Shown: positions 25,522 to 30,723 of the stretch, piece after piece | Numbering within the stretch: the first letter of the stretch is position 1 | Layout: the number at the start of each line of letters is the position of its first letter | DNA from: Azolla pinnata | Taxonomy: Eukaryota > Streptophyta > Polypodiopsida > Salviniales > Salviniaceae | Direction: 5' to 3' | DNA: 30,723 bases | Assembly: GCA_037176905.1 (NCBI GenBank) | Contig: JBBBWG010030377.1 | Span: forward strand, 2,501 to 33,223 | Notes under the pieces: generated by a model | What the model saw: the letters and a program-made list of their open reading frames with translations, nothing else | Databases searched by the model: none | What the model was told of the DNA's origin: nothing | Position numbers and translations under genes: made by a program

Positions 25522-28341
25522 CTATGCTCCACCCTCTCTTGACACTCCCCTTGTGAATGAAAGACCCTTGGTGCTTGATGATCTGAATGTTCTGCATGGT
25601 GTAGGGTTTGGCTTGCCTTCGAGCGGTAGAGATGATCTCTTTCTTGCCAATGCTGGAGAAGTCGCTTTCTCATCTGCTGCATCGGGCCTAGTTTTCGGAT
25701 TGCTTTGTGAACGAACCTTTGCCTTAGCTGACTGTGTGGATGCCATGTAACTTGGTACTACTGGAGAACCATACAAAGTGTTCCCAAACATGCTTTTTAA
25801 TGGTCCTGAAAAACTCCGCCGATTTAACCCAGGCTTCGATGCCACCCTTTCATGCTGAGCTTTAGGTACTTTCAACTCTTCTGCAGATGATTCTCTGACA
25901 AGCATATGCTTGTTAGGTGCCTTCACCTCTTCAGGGGAATACCCTTTGACCATATGTTTGGTGGATGTTATTGCTTCCGAAGTGATGTCTAATGCATGCA
26001 CCTGAGTACCATTGGCCCTGGAAGGGCTATTCTTACTTTGTTTTATAACTGCATATGTTCTCTTTGGAGTCGTAATTGGCGAGGAAACTGCTTGAATTTT
26101 TTGTAAGCCTGATTGTGCTGGTTGTTGCGGCTGCAGAAAACTTTCAGCCTCTGCCATGGTTGCACAAAACTCAACACGACTGTCAAATACAGATTGGTTT
26201 TGCGTTTGTGAGTTGATAGCTCTCTCTATGTTTTGATATGGACTAATAACACGCTTTGGAGATTCTGGAAACATTCTCCAATCGTGGGCTGAAGTCGCTT
26301 GATTTTCAACCTCTGCTTCTGTGTAGCTGCTATCTCTGTGCTGTTCTTCATCGTCCAAATAAGCTGTTTCCCAAGGTCGAGCTGCCATCCATCTCTCTAG
26401 CCAGCTCCATCCCCAATGCGCTTCATCATGTTCTTCACCAATTATCAAAGAGTTCTTTTTTTGTGCTGATTTCCACAGCTGGAAATGAAAAATAATCACG
26501 CCAAGCCAATAGACACTGAGAATTTGCAAGAGTAATAAAAACACTGTATATATACTGAACTTAGAAATACCAAATTTTCGTTTAATTTGAACCTGAACAA
26601 ATTCTACATAGAACCAGGATGCTATGATTCCCCTTTTGTGACTTTTTTAACTCTCAAACAGACGTGAATGCAGTTAAAGCTCAGAAGTAAACTATGTGTT
26701 CAATAATGATCGGACTTTGTCCAGAATTTTCTGTGATTCAAATATACATAAAATTGACATGATACATTGCGGCTTAGTTTGCTTTATATACAAGCATGAA
26801 TGCAAAGTGCAGAACCTCACTTGACGAGAAAAGGCATATGAGAGTGCCCGCTCACGCTTTGCAGCAGCTTCCTGACGGCTTTGAATTTTAGCTTCAAGCT
26901 CTTGAAGTGTACCAGTGCTTGAGTTCCATCGTTCCTGAATTCTCCAATAATGATTAAAATTAGTTCTGTTCTTGTGTCAAAATTTTTAAAAGACCCTAAT
27001 AGAACTAAAAAGGCATTTAATCTCCAATTCAGTTTACATATATAATTATTTCTTTCGAACCAGAGATTTCCTTGGCCGGGGATTCAATTGCCGCCTTTGT
27101 TCGAGTTTTTCTTGCACAGCTTGACCTTCCTCAGACATGCGAACACGTCTTGCACGTACTCGAGCCTGTACACGGACAAGAGCTTGGACGCAACGCAATG
27201 TTGTACCAGCTTGTCTTCTCACAATGTGCCCTCTCACTAAAGCCTGCAACCTGACAAGACCTCTGAGAGCACGTCTTGCTCGCCTTGCCTACACCACATA
27301 AGTTGCAAATTACTGTCAACTTGGGTTGGAAACACTTTGCTGGTTCGATCAAGTGGAACCATATCCTAATTTCTAATATTCACTGTTTCCCTTCCATAAT
27401 GCTATTAAATATTTGTGAGATGTCCATCCTGTCTATGCTCTTGGAAGTGCCCAAACACAACTACAAATGGAAATCATAAAGTTCAAGGAAATTACCAGAT
27501 ATCCTCGGAAAGCTGTCTGGATCAGTATTGCTGCTTGTGTCTGGCGACTTGTGTCTACTTCAATACTTTCTATAACAGAATGTGATACACCTACTGTTGT
27601 ATTCTCCTCATTGCTGAATTCTCTCTCTTCTGCTGATGGTTTTTGCACTTCCAGTGACATCTCAGACTGTTGTACCAGCGGACAGTTCAGTGAAGTTGCT
27701 CCTGCTACTTCATATCCTCTGCTATGCATTGACAATTTACCAAAGCTCCATCTTCGTTTTATCTTGGGCGGTTTCTATAACAAATGCCAAAAACCAGATC
27801 TCTCAAAACTAACAGGGGCAAGCAACTCCTGAGATTCCAAATGTTAACTGTAAGGTTTTTCTGAACTCTATAAACCAGAATGCTTGTCTATTTAAAGGAA
27901 AGCAAAGAAAACATGAAGCAAAGTGTAATATTACCAAATGAACAATGCGTAAATTATAACCATCATGAAAAGGAATCAACTCAGATACTGACAGTTATAG
28001 TTTGCAATCACATCCAGCATAAATCTTATTATGCATCTATTCTCCATTTTACATACTACGTTCATTGTTTCTTCTTCATAGTATGCAACACATGAGAGTA
28101 CTCCACACCAGGATACACGCAGGAGCTACTCTAGTTAGAAAAACTTAACGTCGTCTTCTTTCATTACTCTCTTTTAACTTCTTAATTCACAAGTTAATAC
28201 TTATAATCCTAACATTGTTATCGGAGAGTCTCCTTGTATACATACCACAGGAGGAGATGGAACTTCTTCAACTGCAGTTTTTGATGTGCTTCTCTTGCTG
28301 AGAAGCAAGGATTTGAGCCATTTCCCAGGAGATTTTCCCAT
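25522..28341 (-). CDS. IQD: IQ67-domain (IQD) calmodulin-binding protein
   Basis: Plant IQD proteins bind calmodulin through tandem IQ motifs and act as scaffolds at microtubules, membranes and the nucleus. Exons on the minus strand are 28341-28246, 27774-27496, 27288-27061, 26934-26821 and 26478-25522, all phase 0, giving 557 residues. The start [17 protein letters not shown] is typical of the family. RRWSFGK follows in exon 2. The IQ67 domain (about residues 113-182) reads [13 protein letters not shown] at the exon 2-3 junction, then [20 protein letters not shown] and [20 protein letters not shown]. Exon 4 encodes [20 protein letters not shown], exon 5 [16 protein letters not shown], and the end has the conserved [20 protein letters not shown] and KGLSFTRG. 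The intron inside the IQ region is at the position expected for the family. Identification and structure are firm; the subtype number cannot be given. Confidence 0.93.
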
Positions 28342-30100
28342 CTTAATTTATGATCAGTTGAGATATTACTGCAAACAAAAAGTACTGGAATGATTAAGAT
28401 AAACCTGGAAGAGATGAAATTAGACACTATGCAACGAAATATCCATGAATGCATTTTTGAGATCTCAATCTATGAACACTTTCAGATAAAAGTTATGCGA
28501 ATCAATCTCCCAACAGATGGTAGAAGCTAGGAAATCGAAGTCAAATGAAATCAAAACCTGCACAGGCACATTTCAGATCTTATTTTTTTAAATATGAATT
28601 CTGAATCATCAACATAGGGAATGGAGCTTAAGAAAATAGGCCATTTATACGCAAAGCATAGAAGGCTATGAAATTAATTGTCGAATACCATGCACAGGAC
28701 CATGGACACGTGACAGAACTTAGAGGATAGTTATATTAAGTTAGAACCGTCAAAAAATCGAAATTGTAAAAAACAGGTTAGCAGGTAAATCATTTACTTA
28801 GCGAGCTAATCTACTCGGCATGGATGTGGTGTAGACAAAACCAGGCCAAACATGGTGGCCTTTACATGATAAGGTAGAAGGGTGAGATTAAAATGGCCCG
28901 AGTTTTTAGCTGGGGGAGAAATAAAACCATAAACTTAGCTTAAAAGATGAGGAGAGAACAACACCATGTATGCATTTCAAATCTGAACATGTGAAGATAA
29001 AAGACTTAAGGCATCAGTGAAATGAAAAAATGATGTCAATTCTCCCCTTAAAACAGTAAACCTGATGAATTTGTTGGCTCAAGAGAAGATAAAATCTATA
29101 ATAAAAAAAGCTACGCAGCAAGTTTCTGCTGTAAGAAAAGGAAAGCGGATCTCGATCTTATCCAGATGTATTAAACCTAAACGATTGATTGAAACACAAG
29201 GCAAAAGCCAACAGTTTTTGCGCGAGTTTTTCACTTGGCGAAGGTTGAAAGCTACGATGTTGAGCGAATCTATGGTTTCAAGCAAGCGAAAACTTCAAAG
29301 ACTGAGGAACTGAGCTGATCCCTCCTTCAAAGCAGGTGAAAACAGTTGAAAGCAAGCACATCTTCGCATAAGGGAGCGATGAAATCCCCAACATATTCAA
29401 GGAAGAACTTCAATCCGAAGAGATCGAGTTAAGAAAACAACAAGTGTTTCAAATTATCGAGGAAAAAACAACAGAGAGATAATCGTCGAAGTGGAGAAGC
29501 AAAAACGGGCTACATTTTAGAGGAGGAAATGGGGAAGAGAGCCGAACGGTCATCTACGAGAAGCAAAACATTACAAACAGACTCGTGATCATCAACAAAA
29601 GAAATTGCCAAAATGGGAGAAACACAGAAATCAACAGGCATCAGCAAAGAACCAAAACATGCATGACCACTTAGGCAAAGATGAGCGCAAAAGTCCTCGA
29701 GAAAGGAAGGGGAGAGCGGGAAAGGAGAAAAGCCAACGGCATAGAAACGGAAGCAGAAAAAAAGAAAGAAGGGGAGCTCGGAAGAAATGGAGAGAGGCTT
29801 ACATGCAAGAGAGCAAGCTACATTGCCGTTTCTGCGGCGGGCGCGCTCGCCGTTTCTTTCCCCGCAGGCGCGTGGAGGGGGAGCATCCGACGTACAGGGA
29901 GGAAGATCTGAAGCTCCACCGTGGATTCGCGTGGGGAGGGAGGGCATGCGAGGCGAGCAATCACGGGTACAACAAACGATGGAGAAGATGAGAACTCCGA
30001 AGGAGAAGGAGGAGGAAGAAGAAGGAGAAGAAGAGGAAATGGAGCTTATTGCAGGGAGATCATGAAGTGGAAGGAAGGAAGGCGAAGGCCATGGCAGCAG
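28342..30100 (-). promoter_or_regulatory. probable 5' UTR with a long leader intron of the IQD gene
   Basis: Twenty-seven bases upstream of the IQD ATG, TTTGTTTGCAG ends at 28369 and is a good acceptor. A candidate donor, CAT then GTAAGC, lies at 29802. The sequence beyond it (to about 30070) is strongly pyrimidine-rich on the minus strand (TCC/CTT runs), like a 5' UTR exon and promoter. Leader introns are common in this family. Donor choice and transcript start are inference. Within the intron I see no other gene; frames such as 29065-29313 (+) have no recognisable domain. Confidence 0.35.
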
Positions 30101-30167
30101 CGGAAGCAGAAGCGGAAGCGGAAGCGGAAGCAGAAGATGCAGCAGAGAAAACGCAGAAAACGCAGAG

Positions 30168-30203
<36 letters not shown>

Positions 30204-30316
30204 GAAGAAGAAAGAGGAAGCACAGTAAAAAAGAAAATCGAAAAATAAATAAATAAATAAATAAATAGATAAATAAAGCAAACCAATTACGATGAGGATT
30301 AATTAATTAATTGATT
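30096..30316. repeat. cluster of simple repeats: GGAAGC, GA, AAAT, AATT
   Basis: From left to right: GGAAGC hexamers (about 30102-30138), an uninterrupted GA run (about 30171-30202), AAAT tetramers (30244-30276) and TTAA/AATT runs (30298-30316). They lie upstream of the IQD leader and probably belong to its promoter region or to intergenic DNA. Confidence 0.9.
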
Positions 30317-30723
30317 AACTGATTAAAAGCCAGCAATTACGGGAAAAAAAAAAGAGTTAAACGCTTATTAATAAAATACGAAAAAGTAAAATCCAAAAAG
30401 CAAACAAATTGCGGAGACGACAAAAATAAATAAAGTGAAAAAAAATTTCCGATCGTTTGCTTTCCAATTTTCCGATTTTGCTTTCTATTTATTCCGATTT
30501 TTTGTTTGTTTTTTTTGGGCTTCTTAAATGACGAAAAAAGCAAAACAAACACACAAAGTTTTAGCATCTTTCTTCTTATTCTGTACATATTCGTATTTAG
30601 CGTCTTTTTGTGTTTTTTTAATCTGAATTTGGCTTTTGGATTCAGCCTTGGATTCAGTAGGCTTTTTTTGGATTCTTAGGTTTGGATTTGGCTTTGGGTT
30701 TGGGGCTTTTGATTTGGCTTTGG
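30317..30723. other. AT-rich then G/T-rich intergenic end
   Basis: No gene is seen. Poly-A and poly-T runs dominate to about 30600. The last 100 bases are irregular TTTGG and TTTGGATT units (for example GGATTTGGCTTTGGGTTTGG), a short-unit repeat cut by the window edge. Confidence 0.6.

Noticed and set aside
29605-29991. 128-codon + strand Arg/Lys-rich frame
   Set aside because: Composition follows the purine-rich strand of the same leader; no domain is recognisable.
29510-30286. 258-codon minus-strand frame upstream of the IQD gene
   Set aside because: It is built from CT-rich and TTTA simple repeats and is poly-Ser/Leu/Phe; it has no conserved segment and better fits the IQD leader and promoter.

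Overview
The window is nuclear DNA from a land plant, most likely a fern, though a lycophyte or moss cannot be excluded. It has spliced genes with GT-AG introns, plant-specific families (an IQD calmodulin-binding protein, PLS-type pentatricopeptide repeat proteins), CCCTAAA telomere-type repeats, SINE-like and LINE-like debris and many microsatellites. The fern assignment is inference: four intronless PPR genes with very uniform triads (ALVDMYAKCG, VSWSALI-GY, VTF-CILKACG) resemble the expanded PPR sets of ferns.

Layout. 1-975: intergenic and promoter sequence. 976-2929 (+): three-exon PPPDE/DeSI-type cysteine isopeptidase. 2930-4218: convergent intergenic region with an 83-bp tandem repeat. 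4219-7835 (-): nine-exon gene for the U11/U12 35-kDa protein of the minor spliceosome (SNRNP35), reconstructed exon by exon with every phase agreeing. 8360-11119 (-) and 12348-14402 (-): two PPR genes. 14403-16597: a divergent intergenic centre made of a GAT-rich array with a 100-N gap, a truncated tRNA-Gln-like segment and an interstitial telomeric tract. 16598-18574 (+) and 21317-23338 (+): two more PPR genes, mirroring the first pair. 18575-21316: transposon debris. 23339-25521: local tandem duplications, one containing a piece of the upstream PPR coding sequence. 25522-28341 (-): five-exon IQD gene with a long upstream region to 30723 that is rich in simple repeats.

How the genes relate. 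The single-copy genes act in separate processes: protein deconjugation, U12-intron splicing and calcium/calmodulin-microtubule scaffolding. There is no operon-like logic. The PPR genes are a local paralogous cluster, two pointing left and two pointing right from a repeat-rich centre. PPR proteins of this type normally bind organellar RNA, but none of these four carries a visible DYW deaminase domain, so any editing role would need a partner.

No wholly new molecular system is evident. The best leads are the repeat centre with its tRNA-Gln remnant, the punctuated telomeric tract, the near-invariant code residues of the PPR cluster, and the duplication of a PPR 3' end. Coordinates of spliced genes span first to last coding base; exon boundaries are in the evidence. 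I could run no searches, so family assignments rest on motifs recognised by reading.
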